From Stentor roeselii (taxonomy: Eukaryota > Ciliophora > Heterotrichea > Heterotrichida > Stentoridae), in the NCBI GenBank assembly GCA_006503475.1, contig RSEH01000231.1, forward strand, positions 1 to 64,000: a DNA stretch of 64,000 nucleotides. The letters run 5' to 3'. The notes under the pieces are model-generated. The model worked only from the letters and a program-made list of their open reading frames with translations, had not been told where the DNA came from and made no database searches. Shown piece after piece: positions 28,537 to 38,070 of this stretch. The first letter of the stretch is position 1; the number at the start of each line of letters is the position of its first letter. The translations under genes were made by a program, and so were the position numbers.

Positions 28537-29632
28537 GAAAAAAATACTTTCATATTTTATGGAAAAAGGAGAGAGTTTCTTACGAGGACTACGAGTTTCT
28601 TTGAACTCTTCAACTAAAAAGGCTTATTCGATTGAAGTCCTTCCAGCTGCTGCATCAAACTACAGAAAAAAAATTCATAGTCTTTTAGTGAATAATGACA
28701 GGATTAACACCTTTGAAGAACTAGTACATCTAGAAGAGAAAGTCCCAAAAGGTGAGTACCTTGAAGGCGTTTTAACTGCAGGGCGTTTTTTACTTCTTAA
28801 CACCCTAATCGAAGAATGCTACATTTTTCTTAATGTTTGTCAGGAGCGCGTCGAGGAGGTCTACGGAGAGCCTGTTGACTTTTCCCTATTCGAAGAAATA
28901 GGAAACATGTTTTACCTCTCAGGACAATGCACTCAAGCTATTGCCTGGTACCAGAAACTGATGGACATGAACGAAGCGCCTGAATCTCGCATGTTCTTCA
29001 ACATCGGCCTTTGCTTTCAAATCATGGAAAACTTTCCCCTGGCAGTTGAAAGTTACGTCAAAAGCACCAACGCTGACCCAAAGTTCTACAAAAGTTGGAT
29101 TAATCTCGGGTTTTGTTATACTCGAATTGGAAAACCTGAACTCGCTGTTTTCGCTTATCAACAACTCCCTTTGTCTGCTGAAAACTTGCTTTGTATGGGA
29201 AATGCATTGTTTTATAATGGAAGGTTTGAAGATGCTTTAGCTTATTATTTGAGAAGTGTTGAACTTAAGGAGGATTCAGGGACTTACAATAATTTAGGAG
29301 TTGTTTTGAAGAAGTTGAAACTTTTTCAGGATTCTATTTGTGCTTTTGCTGATTCACTTGCTATTCGGCCTAATTCGGAAGCTGCTGCCAATTTGATCAC
29401 TCTTTATGTGGAACTTGGCAAAAAGAATGAGGCTTTTGCTGTTTTTAATATGTGTAAAAATGTTTTGGAGGTGGATCAGGTTAAGAAGTTTAGGGATTTG
29501 ATTGAAAAGACTTTCCCGGCTAGATTGGGAGTTACTGTCAAAGGGGATAATTTCAAGATTTTTTCTAGTTTGATGAGGAGGAATACTGCATTTAAGTCGA
29601 TTTTGACGAGTCCGAAGAAGAATGTTAATTAA
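28535..29632 (+). CDS. Tetratricopeptide-repeat protein
   Basis: The first ATG of the frame is at 28535 (MKKILSYF, 365 residues); a second at 28559 (MEKGESFLRG) is an alternative that avoids overlap with the divergent neighbour. Residues about 115-320 hold five or six TPR units, for example AIAWYQKLMDMNEAPESRMF, AVESYVKSTNADPKFYKSW, ALAYYLRSVELKEDSGTY and SICAFADSLAIRPNSEAAAN. TPRs form a superhelical protein-binding scaffold. Bardet-Biedl BBS4-type and intraflagellar-transport TPR proteins have similar layouts, but no orthologue can be named. The end is G/T-rich, and composition flips to A/C-rich at the next gene. Confidence 0.82.
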   Translation: MKKILSYFMEKGESFLRGLRVSLNSSTKKAYSIEVLPAAASNYRKKIHSLLVNNDRINTFEELVHLEEKVPKGEYLEGVLTAGRFLLLNTLIEECYIFLNVCQERVEEVYGEPVDFSLFEEIGNMFYLSGQCTQAIAWYQKLMDMNEAPESRMFFNIGLCFQIMENFPLAVESYVKSTNADPKFYKSWINLGFCYTRIGKPELAVFAYQQLPLSAENLLCMGNALFYNGRFEDALAYYLRSVELKEDSGTYNNLGVVLKKLKLFQDSICAFADSLAIRPNSEAAANLITLYVELGKKNEAFAVFNMCKNVLEVDQVKKFRDLIEKTFPARLGVTVKGDNFKIFSSLMRRNTAFKSILTSPKKNVN

Positions 29633-29678
29633 TGAGTTATTAATCTTACATGATCCAATCAATTCCAATATAACTCCA

Positions 29679-30368
29679 ATGCTTGAAAAAGAAGAAATCT
29701 TGAAAAAAATCGAATCCTTAACCCTAAAGACCTACGGGGCTCACAAACCTCCACTAGAAAAAGAATACATGACCCACGAAGAGCTAATCGCTATGTCCCC
29801 GATAGGAGCTCACCAAACCACAAAAATCGCTAAAAAATTCGCAAAACATCGAGAAATCCTTCCTCCAGTTCTCAAAAAGGCTTTAAAATACCTCTACCCA
29901 GCTAAAAACTTCGAAGAAAAGCCTCCAATGTCCAAATACGACTCAATGGTTCGAAAGATGAGCCTTCTCTCACTAACCCCAATGCTTCCACCTAAAAAAT
30001 CCCCAAAGCGACATTCAAAACCAAATAAACAAGAAACAATCAAATTCAAACTTCGAGGACTTTTCGATTTTCCTAAACTGGAAGGTCAACAAATGTTAGA
30101 AAATCTTCACCAAAACCGTTCAAAGTCCACTTTAAGACTTCCCCACATTCGAGACTCTCACCTTCACGGGAGGTACTCAAGTCTAGACTTTATAAACTGC
30201 ATAAATTACACAGGCGAAGCTGAGAGTGAGTACCTGAAGACCTTAGAAGGTCAAAAAGAATATAAAAAGCTTTACGACCTGACCCTTTTAGAGTCAGGTC
30301 TCTACCAAGAGCTGCGTATTCGACAGCAAACGAAAAATCGAGTGCATTATAAAAGAATGCCAGTCTAG
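29679..30368 (+). CDS. Hypothetical basic protein, 229 aa
   Basis: The frame is open from an ATG at 29622, which overlaps the upstream gene by 11 bp. The ATG at 29679 (MLEKEEILKKIESLT) is preferred because it starts the charged helix and leaves a 46-bp spacer like those of other genes here. The protein is Lys/Pro/Leu-rich, with short helices at the N-terminus and C-terminus (EYLKTLEGQKEYKKLYDL). It has no recognisable domain. Basic composition and Ser/Pro-rich segments suggest a structural or microtubule-associated protein (weak inference). Confidence 0.65.
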   Translation: MLEKEEILKKIESLTLKTYGAHKPPLEKEYMTHEELIAMSPIGAHQTTKIAKKFAKHREILPPVLKKALKYLYPAKNFEEKPPMSKYDSMVRKMSLLSLTPMLPPKKSPKRHSKPNKQETIKFKLRGLFDFPKLEGQQMLENLHQNRSKSTLRLPHIRDSHLHGRYSSLDFINCINYTGEAESEYLKTLEGQKEYKKLYDLTLLESGLYQELRIRQQTKNRVHYKRMPV

Positions 30369-30403
30369 TTTCCATAACATTCAAAGTGCTAAATAAAAAT
30401 TAA

Positions 30404-30793
30404 ATGGACAAGAAAATCCCTTACGGCCTCAAACGACACAGATACGAAGAAGTCGAAGACTCGTTTGATACCAGCTGGCTTTCCTCAAGTATTCAGTCGC
30501 CCAGGGCAATCAAACAACAACTGAACCTTTCAAATCTTTCAAACTTTCCCTGTCTTCAAACAAGTCGCACTGCTGTTTCTGTTTCTCAGTCATTCGAAGA
30601 TTTCTCATTTTTCCGCAACGAAATCCGAACTCCTAGAGTTGTGAAAGCTTGTCATGATATCCAGACCAATGCAAGACCTGTGAATAAACTCAGTCAGTCG
30701 TTTTTTAGGACAAAGGCTAGAGTTGTTACGCTTAAGAAAAGAACTGTTCCTGAAAATCTTTTGTTGGATATGGTTCCGAAGAAGTTGGTTTAG
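30404..30793 (+). CDS. Hypothetical protein, 129 aa
   Basis: A small basic, Ser/Lys/Arg-rich protein beginning MDKKIPYGLKRHRYEE. No membrane segment, domain or catalytic motif is present. Spacers to the upstream and downstream genes on the same strand are 35 and 25 bp. Codon use matches the neighbours, which supports a real gene. Function unknown. Confidence 0.55.
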   Translation: MDKKIPYGLKRHRYEEVEDSFDTSWLSSSIQSPRAIKQQLNLSNLSNFPCLQTSRTAVSVSQSFEDFSFFRNEIRTPRVVKACHDIQTNARPVNKLSQSFFRTKARVVTLKKRTVPENLLLDMVPKKLV

Positions 30794-30818
30794 AATAGTA
30801 ATTATAGAACATGTATAA

Positions 30819-31136
30819 ATGGTTGAGGCACTTGAAGAAATTTGTACTTTGATGTTCGAGGAGATCTGTAGAGTTGATGTTGAATTTTTGAATAACCCGA
30901 ATGTTATTAAAGCTCTTGATAATATTAAGAAGGCTGGAAATTTGCATCCTCGGTTTAACCTTGCACATCGGAAAGACAATCATCAGAGGTACTTTTATAT
31001 TAAAAATTGTCAGCAGATTCATTGTTTTGAGTGTCTTGTGAAAGAAATCAATGAAAACAGGAGTTGTTGTGAACATAACGCAGCTTTGACTAAATCTGAA
31101 ATCATGAATATTCGAGTATTGAGTTTCAGAGTCTGA
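30819..31136 (+). CDS. Small Cys/His-containing protein, 105 aa
   Basis: The N-terminal 50 residues form two amphipathic helices (MVEALEEICTLMFEEICRV). The second half contains several Cys and His residues in the order C, H-C-x2-C, C-C-x-H (KNCQQIHCFECLVKE, SCCEHNAAL), which may bind zinc. It is too short to assign. It begins 25 bp after the preceding stop. Confidence 0.55.
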   Translation: MVEALEEICTLMFEEICRVDVEFLNNPNVIKALDNIKKAGNLHPRFNLAHRKDNHQRYFYIKNCQQIHCFECLVKEINENRSCCEHNAALTKSEIMNIRVLSFRV

Positions 31137-31202
31137 AGATAGTTTAGAGTTAACCCTTAATCATATAGAATGAAAACTTTACTTATCTTTTTGTCCATAT
31201 AA

Positions 31203-32321
31203 ATGGCTAGTCCTCTTGACCAAAACGCTTTGAAATTCCCAGAAATCATCGAAAACACTCCAGAAAGGAACGTTAATACTCCAGTTGATACAACTCGGAT
31301 CAATAAAGAACTGAAAATTGACGACGATCTTAATTCGAACAACTGTGCAATCGAAATAAATCCGAAACCAAGCGAATTCCACGTTGAAGTCCCTCTGAAA
31401 GCCCCCTACCCTCCGATGGCTGAATACTCGTCACCCCCTCAGTTCCACATGAATGATCTTCGATACAAAGAAGTAAATTCTCAGTACCCGCCTGGGTACT
31501 CCTCGCAACCTCATTACAACATGAACGACCATCAGTACAACGAAGGAAATTCTCAGTATCCCCCGTCGAATCCGCAGTACCTGAGACAGCCTTATCCGAA
31601 CATCCCAGAGCCGACAAGTGTCCAACAGTCCAGTTACTTGTCGTCAATGTACAACCAGTACTCTGCAACGAAAAATGATAGAAGAGGGTTTATCAAGAAA
31701 GTTTACAGTTTGTTGCTTATTCAGCTGACAATGACTGTTGTTTTCATTGCGCTTGTTGTAAGTATCCCTCAGATGCGAGAAGGGATTAAAAGGACTGTTG
31801 GACTGTTTTATGCAGCTTTGGGAATCATGCTTGTGCTTATCTTGGCGATTATGTGCTTCAAAAAAGTAGCGAGACGGTATCCTTGGAATTATATTGCTTT
31901 GTTTACTTTTACTATATTTTTGTCTTATATTGTTGCTTTTATTAGCGCTTTTTATAATCCTTTTGTGGTACTTTCAGCTGTTTTGCTTACTTTTGTGGTT
32001 ACTTTGAGTCTTACGATTTATGCTTTTAAAACTAAAAGTGATTTTACTGTTTGTGGAGGAGTACTTGTTTCTGTTACTACTAGTTTGATTTTGTTTGGAT
32101 TTTTGATGATTTTTTTTCATCCTTTTTATGTGAATATGATCTTTTGTGAAATTGCTATTGTTTTGTATTCAGTTTTTATTGTTTATGATACTCAATTAAT
32201 TGCTGGAGGCAGGTACAATGAAATTTCATTTGATGACTATGTGATAGGAGCTCTGATGCTTTATGTTGACATCATCGGACTCTTTTTATACATTATGTCA
32301 CTTCTAGGAGCTAAAAAGTAG
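31203..32321 (+). CDS. BAX inhibitor-1/lifeguard (TMBIM) family membrane protein
   Basis: 372 residues. The first 155 are hydrophilic and Pro/Tyr/Asn/Gln-rich with repeats of the type YSSPPQFHMNDLRY and YSSQPHYNMNDHQY, as in GRINA/lifeguard proteins. The rest has seven hydrophobic helices with family landmarks: FIKKVYSLLLIQLTMT at helix 1, YDTQLIAGG before helix 7, DDYVIGALMLYVDIIGLF, and a short basic C-terminus. These proteins sit in ER, Golgi or contractile-vacuole membranes and act as Ca2+ leak channels and cell-death suppressors. The Pro/Tyr repeat region appears to be a local tandem duplication of about 25 residues. Confidence 0.93.
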   Translation: MASPLDQNALKFPEIIENTPERNVNTPVDTTRINKELKIDDDLNSNNCAIEINPKPSEFHVEVPLKAPYPPMAEYSSPPQFHMNDLRYKEVNSQYPPGYSSQPHYNMNDHQYNEGNSQYPPSNPQYLRQPYPNIPEPTSVQQSSYLSSMYNQYSATKNDRRGFIKKVYSLLLIQLTMTVVFIALVVSIPQMREGIKRTVGLFYAALGIMLVLILAIMCFKKVARRYPWNYIALFTFTIFLSYIVAFISAFYNPFVVLSAVLLTFVVTLSLTIYAFKTKSDFTVCGGVLVSVTTSLILFGFLMIFFHPFYVNMIFCEIAIVLYSVFIVYDTQLIAGGRYNEISFDDYVIGALMLYVDIIGLFLYIMSLLGAKK

Positions 32322-32591
32322 TTAAAATTTATAATAATTGATTATGTTCTAATTTTATATTTTTTTACTTTTATTTACACCTTAAAAGAAATAACCCTTC
32401 ATCACCTCCATCTTCAAAAAGTCTTTTTCACAAAAATTATTTTTTTTAAACTTTTCAATCACTTGTTAATCAAAACCATTCACCTCTTACTAAAAACTTT
32501 CCTTATTCTCAATCATTCCTTCATCAACCATTAATAAACTTTCCAAACTAATCTTCAAAGTCCTTGCTAGTTTTGAGCGCTTTATATAAAA

Positions 32592-34604
32592 ATGACTGGA
32601 GGCTCATCCCTTCTGTGCTGTCGAAAGAAAAAAATTCATCAGGTTCATGACCCAAAAGAACGTGAAGACATCGCCAAACGCCGGTGGCGAAAAATCTGGC
32701 TTCTTCGAAATCTGCTCGTTACAGCTGATGAGTAACCAATAAGCAGGGCGAAGCTCAAAGCGAAAGATTATGCGAAAGGACTTTATGAAGGAATATCTAT
32801 TGAAGCTGGTCATGAGCATGTGGTTAAAAAGAAATGGATTGTTTATCCTTGGTCATTTTCGAAGAGAGCCTGGGACTTGCTCATCGGCGGGCTTAAAGTT
32901 TATTATTGTTTTTCTATACCTTGGTATTTGGCTTTTGGAGGTAACTACGAAGGAAGTGTGATTCCCTGGGACTTCGCCTTTGATATTTTGCTGTTTATCG
33001 ACTTAATCATTCGTTTTTTCTCAGCATTTGTTGTAGACTCTAAATTAATTGACGACCAAACAGAAATCATAAAAAGAGCAATAAAAGAAGGTTTCATAAT
33101 CGACTTAATCTGCGTAATTCCCTGGTACGCAGTTTACAACGAGTTGATGTGGTTCCGAATTCTCCGTCTCCTTCAAGTGACCCAGTTAAGAACAGCTCTA
33201 GAAAAAGCAGTAATGATTAAATAGAAACTACTCGAAAAACTTCTAGACTGGCTTTCATTCAACGACTACAACAGCAAGCAAAGTTTCTTAAGAATCACAA
33301 ATTTCATAATGATGCTTTGCGTGATCTGTCATAACATCACCTGCTTCTTTTACCTCCTAGCCAAAAACGAGGACATCCCCATCGAAACCACTTATTTGGG
33401 CAATGCAGACCTGAACAACGAGCAGATCTACGTGAAAACCTTGTACTACGTCATTACAACCATTTCAACTGTAGGTTACGGAGACATTTCACCTAAGACT
33501 TCAAAAGAAATCGCTTTCGTCATGTTCATTCAATTTCTTGGAGTCGTGATTTTTGCTTATTTAACTGGAAATATCACCTCGATTCTTATGAACTTAAACC
33601 AGCGAGAAAAAATGCTCAGTGAAAAAGAAATCAATCTTGATAAATGGTTCCTTGACATGAAAACTAACAAAAGTCACTCAATACCTGAAGATCTTCATAA
33701 AAGTATTCGAGAGTATTTCTTGTATTACTGGGAAAATGACCATTCTAGTCTTCTCACTGAGACCAACTTCTTGATGAGAATGCCTTTGAACTTGAGGAAT
33801 CAGTTTTTGGATTATTTGTTCTCTGATGAAATTAAACATTTTCAGGTATTTTTTAATGATCTTGATCTTCCGCTTAAGTATCAGATGATGCTTTCTATGT
33901 TTCCGAGAATTGTTGAAGAAAAAGCTATTGCTGTTGAAAAAAATGATGAAGTTGAAGAAATTTTTATTATTAGAAGGGGAAAAGTTTTGTTGACAACGAA
34001 AAATAATGTGAGTTTCTTGGTTTTAGGTGAAAAAAGCTTCTTTGGTGAAGAGTTTGTGTTGTTTGATATTAGGCCCAAGATTAATTTTGTCGCTGATGAC
34101 GGAGGATTGGAATGTTTCTGTATTAAGAAGGGAAAATATTTGGAAATGCTTGACAGGTTTCCGAATAGTTATCAGGTGTTGATTAGAAGAGCGTTTAAGA
34201 GGAATAAGTACTTTGAAGCTGTGATGTTTTCTAGTGTCAATAATGACGACATCGGAGAAGATGGAGTAAAATTTATCAAAACCAAGTCGATGAAATCAGG
34301 AGCAAACGATTACCTTGAAAACTTTTCCTGGGACTTAACCGACGAAGAAACACTAGAACTAAAAGACCTAATCAAGAAAAAAAGTGAAACAACTGTAAAA
34401 GACAAGATCGTAGAAAACATCCAAAGCAACCAAAAAACAATGAACATCCTTCAAGACAACGTAGAAAAAATAACGAACAAAGTCGACCAAATCAAGCAAT
34501 TTTACGAAAAAGACATGAAAGACTTGGTAAATATCATCACCCTACTGCGAGACGGTCAAACCACTGAGGCGAACAAAATACTGTCGAGTCTAAAGCTTAG
34601 TTAG
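32592..34604 (+). CDS. Voltage-gated-type K+ channel with cyclic-nucleotide-binding domain (three exons)
   Basis: Exons 32592-32731, 32747-33209 and 33225-34604 join across two 15-nt introns to give 660 residues. The N-terminal cytosolic helix is followed by S1 to S6. The pore carries the K+ filter TISTVGYGDISP near residue 283. S4 is weakly charged (WFRILRLLQVTQLRTALEK). A C-linker and CNBD follow at about 395-515. The phosphate-binding cassette reads FGEEFVLFDIRPKINF and lacks the usual Arg-Thr, so cyclic-nucleotide binding is doubtful, as in EAG-type channels. A C-terminal coiled coil (about 590-650) may tetramerise it. It converges on the Rieske gene with 9 bp between stops. Confidence 0.92.
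32732..32746 (+). other. 15-nt intron
   Basis: GTAACCAATAAGCAG, first intron of the K+ channel gene. It removes an in-frame TAA and joins the 47-codon first exon to the main frame in phase 2. A at 4, TA at 9-10. Confidence 0.88.
33210..33224 (+). other. 15-nt intron
   Basis: GTAATGATTAAATAG, second intron of the K+ channel gene, in phase 0 and ending with an in-frame TAG when unspliced. It separates the S4 region from S5 and the pore. A at 4, TA at 9-10. Confidence 0.9.
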
Positions 34605-34613
34605 AATAGTTAA

Positions 34614-35993
34614 CTACCACGAATACTTAGAAATCTCAGCTTCCCGTTTGGCGCAGCCTTCATAAAACTGAGAAAACCATCTTCTCCATGTTAAAATCAT
34701 AACATCAGCCTCGGCGTCAAGGTTATAATTGGGATTACTCGCGAATTCTTTGTTATTCCAAATAAATGTATCGTTGGTCACCTGCTGCGCTTCGAGTCTC
34801 AGCATGAGTGCAGTGAAACAGTGAGGCAGGTACCCACTTGCATACAACTCATGAAAAACATCATGTTCAAATTTATCCAGAGTTGAAGTATGTTGAAAGA
34901 AAACCGCTTCATAATAAGGGCTGATCAGAAACAGATAAACCAGTCCAGGGCCGACTTGAAATACAGTTGCATTGAAGAAGAAAAGTGGTTTGAAATTAAG
35001 GACTTTCATATACATATCCAAATACATAACCCCGATGTACTTCGAGTTGGTCTTATTCAGGTGCTGATCGAACAGTTTTTGTTTATGTTCATTAACCCAA
35101 GGTATCTTATGAGTCATCTTCGCTCTTAAATCAGGATCATCGCCTCTCATCCACTTGGCATCCCAGATCCCTCCAAAGAAATTAGTAAAAGGCAGTAGGT
35201 AAGAATGTACATAAACAAAGTGCCTGATATCTCCTCCATTTTCAACAATATCCTGACAATGACTATAAATCTTATTCATCGAAACTCCTTTATAATCAAG
35301 CCTCTTCTGAATATCCGTCAAGTCAAGTGGGAAGTACTCAGGTTTCACTTCAGGGTCTGAGTGAAGCCAAACATAAATAAACCCGTTGATTTCTTTTAAA
35401 ATGTACTTCCTCACAGACACTGGCCCTTCTCCTCTCTTTTCCAAGACATCTTCAGTCTTAAGTTGGCAGGTTCCCAGTTTTTCACTATAAGTGTAAGTCA
35501 CTACTTTGCGAGGCTTTAGCGACTCTCCAGCGACTAAACTGCCAGTCTTGCCGTCGAAGAGCCACCCGTGGAAAGGGCATTGAACGCAGCTTCCATGTTT
35601 TATTTGCCCGCCCACGCCCAAATGCGCACCGCTGTGAGGGCAAAAAGCATGAAGCGCGTAGGCTTCTCCAGACTCGCCTCTGAATAAAACGATGTCATAA
35701 GCGGACTTTTTTATTGGAATCGCCTGGAGAGGCAGAAGGTCTTTGCTTTTGCAAATCATGAACCAACCGTTTGGGTAACAGGGAGGAGTCTTCCCTCGAC
35801 GCACTGTCCCTGGGTGGACTGGGTGGTATTCGTATAAATAGTACCGGTATGTTGAATAGTAATACAGGTAAAGTGAAAGGAAGGAAAGAGCCAGAATGGA
35901 TTTCAGGGAAAGGAAAGTCTCGCCCTGGAATGAATATGAGACTAGCAATGATACAGCCGCTATAATCAAAGCTGCACTGAACAAGCCAGCCAT
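34614..35993 (-). CDS. Rieske-type cholesterol 7-desaturase (DAF-36/Neverland family)
   Basis: 459 residues. The N-terminal 60 residues have two hydrophobic helices that anchor it in the ER. The Rieske [2Fe-2S] site is intact: CPHSGAHLGVGG and CVQCPFHGWLFDG near residues 113-150. The non-heme iron ligands follow in NGGDIRHFVYVHSYL near 248-262 (N, D, H, H pattern). Sterol C7-desaturases of this family (Neverland, DAF-36, Tetrahymena DES7) introduce the C7-8 double bond in dietary sterols, so the organism probably modifies sterols it eats. Other Rieske oxygenases (PAO, CMO) have different C-terminal halves. The MAGLFSAALI start fits a signal anchor. Confidence 0.92.
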   Translation of the reverse strand: MAGLFSAALIIAAVSLLVSYSFQGETFLSLKSILALSFLSLYLYYYSTYRYYLYEYHPVHPGTVRRGKTPPCYPNGWFMICKSKDLLPLQAIPIKKSAYDIVLFRGESGEAYALHAFCPHSGAHLGVGGQIKHGSCVQCPFHGWLFDGKTGSLVAGESLKPRKVVTYTYSEKLGTCQLKTEDVLEKRGEGPVSVRKYILKEINGFIYVWLHSDPEVKPEYFPLDLTDIQKRLDYKGVSMNKIYSHCQDIVENGGDIRHFVYVHSYLLPFTNFFGGIWDAKWMRGDDPDLRAKMTHKIPWVNEHKQKLFDQHLNKTNSKYIGVMYLDMYMKVLNFKPLFFFNATVFQVGPGLVYLFLISPYYEAVFFQHTSTLDKFEHDVFHELYASGYLPHCFTALMLRLEAQQVTNDTFIWNNKEFASNPNYNLDAEADVMILTWRRWFSQFYEGCAKREAEISKYSW

Positions 35994-36050
35994 TATTTTT
36001 ATGAGGTGAAGAATAAACCTGAGTATATAGGATTAATTTAAATGGCGTTC

Positions 36051-38027
36051 TCAACTCTGCTTGATTGGAAGACTGCTTCTTCTTCTAAGAACTGTATGCT
36101 GAGTTTCTAATTTTTCCACAAAAGTGTGCTTTCTCGAGATATCAGTAAAACTTTCCCAGTAGTTTTTATTCTCTTCCAGTTGATTAATGCACATAGTCTC
36201 TACTTTTTTCGACCCAAGTACTGAGTTTAAAGTAATAAACAACGGCAGGACGATATTTTTAATGAATCCTGACTGTGACTTCCCAATATTAGTAGTTTCC
36301 CTATCACAATACATGCTGACAGGCAATCCCAGTTTCTTTTCCAAGTCTCCCTGAGTATAAAACTCTTCAATCACCTGCTCGCACCACTTTTTATGCAAGT
36401 CAATAGTTTTCGCCGCATGTCCAATATCACTAGCCTTGATAATCATTTTAAACAAATCAAACCTAACATCAGCCCTGCTAAGATCCGCGGAATTAAAACA
36501 TTTTGTCTTAAAAGTTTCAATAATATCAAAATGCTTACTCATGTCAGTGGCCAGAATAATTTCAATGCTGATCTTCCTGAAGATAATCCACTGCTCGCCC
36601 GTCAATCCTTCCAAAAGCTGATTCTTTTGAATCAGCTGAAAAACGATGGTGCTGTGCATGTTCTCTAAAACACTCACATCATTATACTGAATCGCAATCT
36701 CGTCTTTCGTGGTGACCAAAAAACGATTGTTCCTGGCAGGGTGCCCGACATCATGTCCTAATGAACTTATTATTCCTGCCAGCAGCTCCAGGTCAGTGCA
36801 ACTTGAATAGACTTCAGAGTTCGTTAATAGAAAAAGATAAGAATTCATCACGTCTGCGCCGTGACATGAGTTGTGATACGGGTTCGGCAAATAACGACTT
36901 TCTAAATCTTTTAAAAAAATTTCAGGTTCTTTTAACTGGAAAGTCGAGTCAAGTTTAAATCGAGTTAGTGTGAAAAGACCTGCAACTTCTAAAGGGTTAC
37001 CTTCTGCACATTCTTTTAAGAAAAACGTGTTAAAATTCCACTCTTTTCCCAGGTTTCTCAGTACACCTCCGAGTTTTGAAACCTGAATCGCACTTTCACT
37101 TCGAGTTCTTCTTGCGAATGGCAGGTCTCCTCGAAAGCTTTGAAAAGAGTCAGACTCATGCGCATTCTGTTCAATGAAAACCTTGTCTTCAGCATCCATT
37201 CCTTTTGTGATCTTCTCTATTTGAGCCGAGTAAATATTTTTACTTGTCAAAAGCTTGTGAAGGACGTTTAAAATATTTTCATTTACCGAGTCAAGGTGCG
37301 CACGACAAATTCCACAGTTATCGCTAAGTGAGTTAAGATTTTTCACTGTCAAATGAAGCATTTCTAGAATATCTTCTAAGGGCGTCAAGGCAGGTTCTGC
37401 TTTAAAGGTTTGAAGAGGGCTGCCTGACTTGCAATAACAATAAAATGAAAGAACCAGGGTCAGGGTGAACTGAAGACAGGATCTAGAGATTAAGTATCTA
37501 GATGACAAGAGCAGTCCAAAGCCCAGCATTGAGGACAGTAATGAAAGAAAAAGATGCACTGGTTTAGGAGTTGTGGAGGAATGAATCAAAATACTCGGAA
37601 TCAGCAGCTCTAAACATGTGATCGGAGAGACTTCTGGTGAATATATCGAAGCGTTTGAGAAGATTAGGTGAAGGTTAAATATCAGGAATTCACTTACAAG
37701 GACTGACTTTCGAGGCTTTTTGTAGCTCAGGACGCAGAGAGGAATCAACAGAATTGAAGAACTGATGAACACGTAAAATATCATTTGCAAGGCTTCGTCT
37801 AGAGTGAAAGAGATTATCAGGTTGACTAGACTCAACAGATACAAAATTCCGAGACTGAGCCAGAATCTCGGCATTGATAAGGATTTAGACAGTTCTTCTG
37901 AATTTGTTTCTTTCGATGATTGGTTCAAGTGGACTTCAGAGAGTCGACCCATTCTTTCTTCACTTTTAGAATCCAGTCTAAAACCCGAGATGTTAAAAAA
38001 CGATTGATTCGCCTCCGCAATTTTCAT
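36051..38027 (-). CDS. Membrane-bound 3',5'-cyclic-nucleotide phosphodiesterase
   Basis: 658 residues. About six hydrophobic helices lie between residues 50 and 205, then a helical linker, then a class I PDE catalytic domain at about 340-640. Metal and catalytic residues are present: YHNSCHGADV (HNxxH), SLGHDVGHPARNN (HDxxH), KASDIGHAAK, and the glutamine that clamps the purine in KSQSGFIKNIVLP. The second His position of the usual SVLENHH reads Met here. Six-helix PDEs are typical of ciliates and apicomplexans. It would degrade cAMP and/or cGMP and so oppose PKG activation. It lies 57 bp upstream of the Rieske gene on the same strand. Confidence 0.92.
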   Translation of the reverse strand: MKIAEANQSFFNISGFRLDSKSEERMGRLSEVHLNQSSKETNSEELSKSLSMPRFWLSLGILYLLSLVNLIISFTLDEALQMIFYVFISSSILLIPLCVLSYKKPRKSVLVSEFLIFNLHLIFSNASIYSPEVSPITCLELLIPSILIHSSTTPKPVHLFLSLLSSMLGFGLLLSSRYLISRSCLQFTLTLVLSFYCYCKSGSPLQTFKAEPALTPLEDILEMLHLTVKNLNSLSDNCGICRAHLDSVNENILNVLHKLLTSKNIYSAQIEKITKGMDAEDKVFIEQNAHESDSFQSFRGDLPFARRTRSESAIQVSKLGGVLRNLGKEWNFNTFFLKECAEGNPLEVAGLFTLTRFKLDSTFQLKEPEIFLKDLESRYLPNPYHNSCHGADVMNSYLFLLTNSEVYSSCTDLELLAGIISSLGHDVGHPARNNRFLVTTKDEIAIQYNDVSVLENMHSTIVFQLIQKNQLLEGLTGEQWIIFRKISIEIILATDMSKHFDIIETFKTKCFNSADLSRADVRFDLFKMIIKASDIGHAAKTIDLHKKWCEQVIEEFYTQGDLEKKLGLPVSMYCDRETTNIGKSQSGFIKNIVLPLFITLNSVLGSKKVETMCINQLEENKNYWESFTDISRKHTFVEKLETQHTVLRRRSSLPIKQS

Positions 38028-38070
38028 TCAATTTATAAATACTAAAAAGGCTAAACTTAACACCTAGTTA

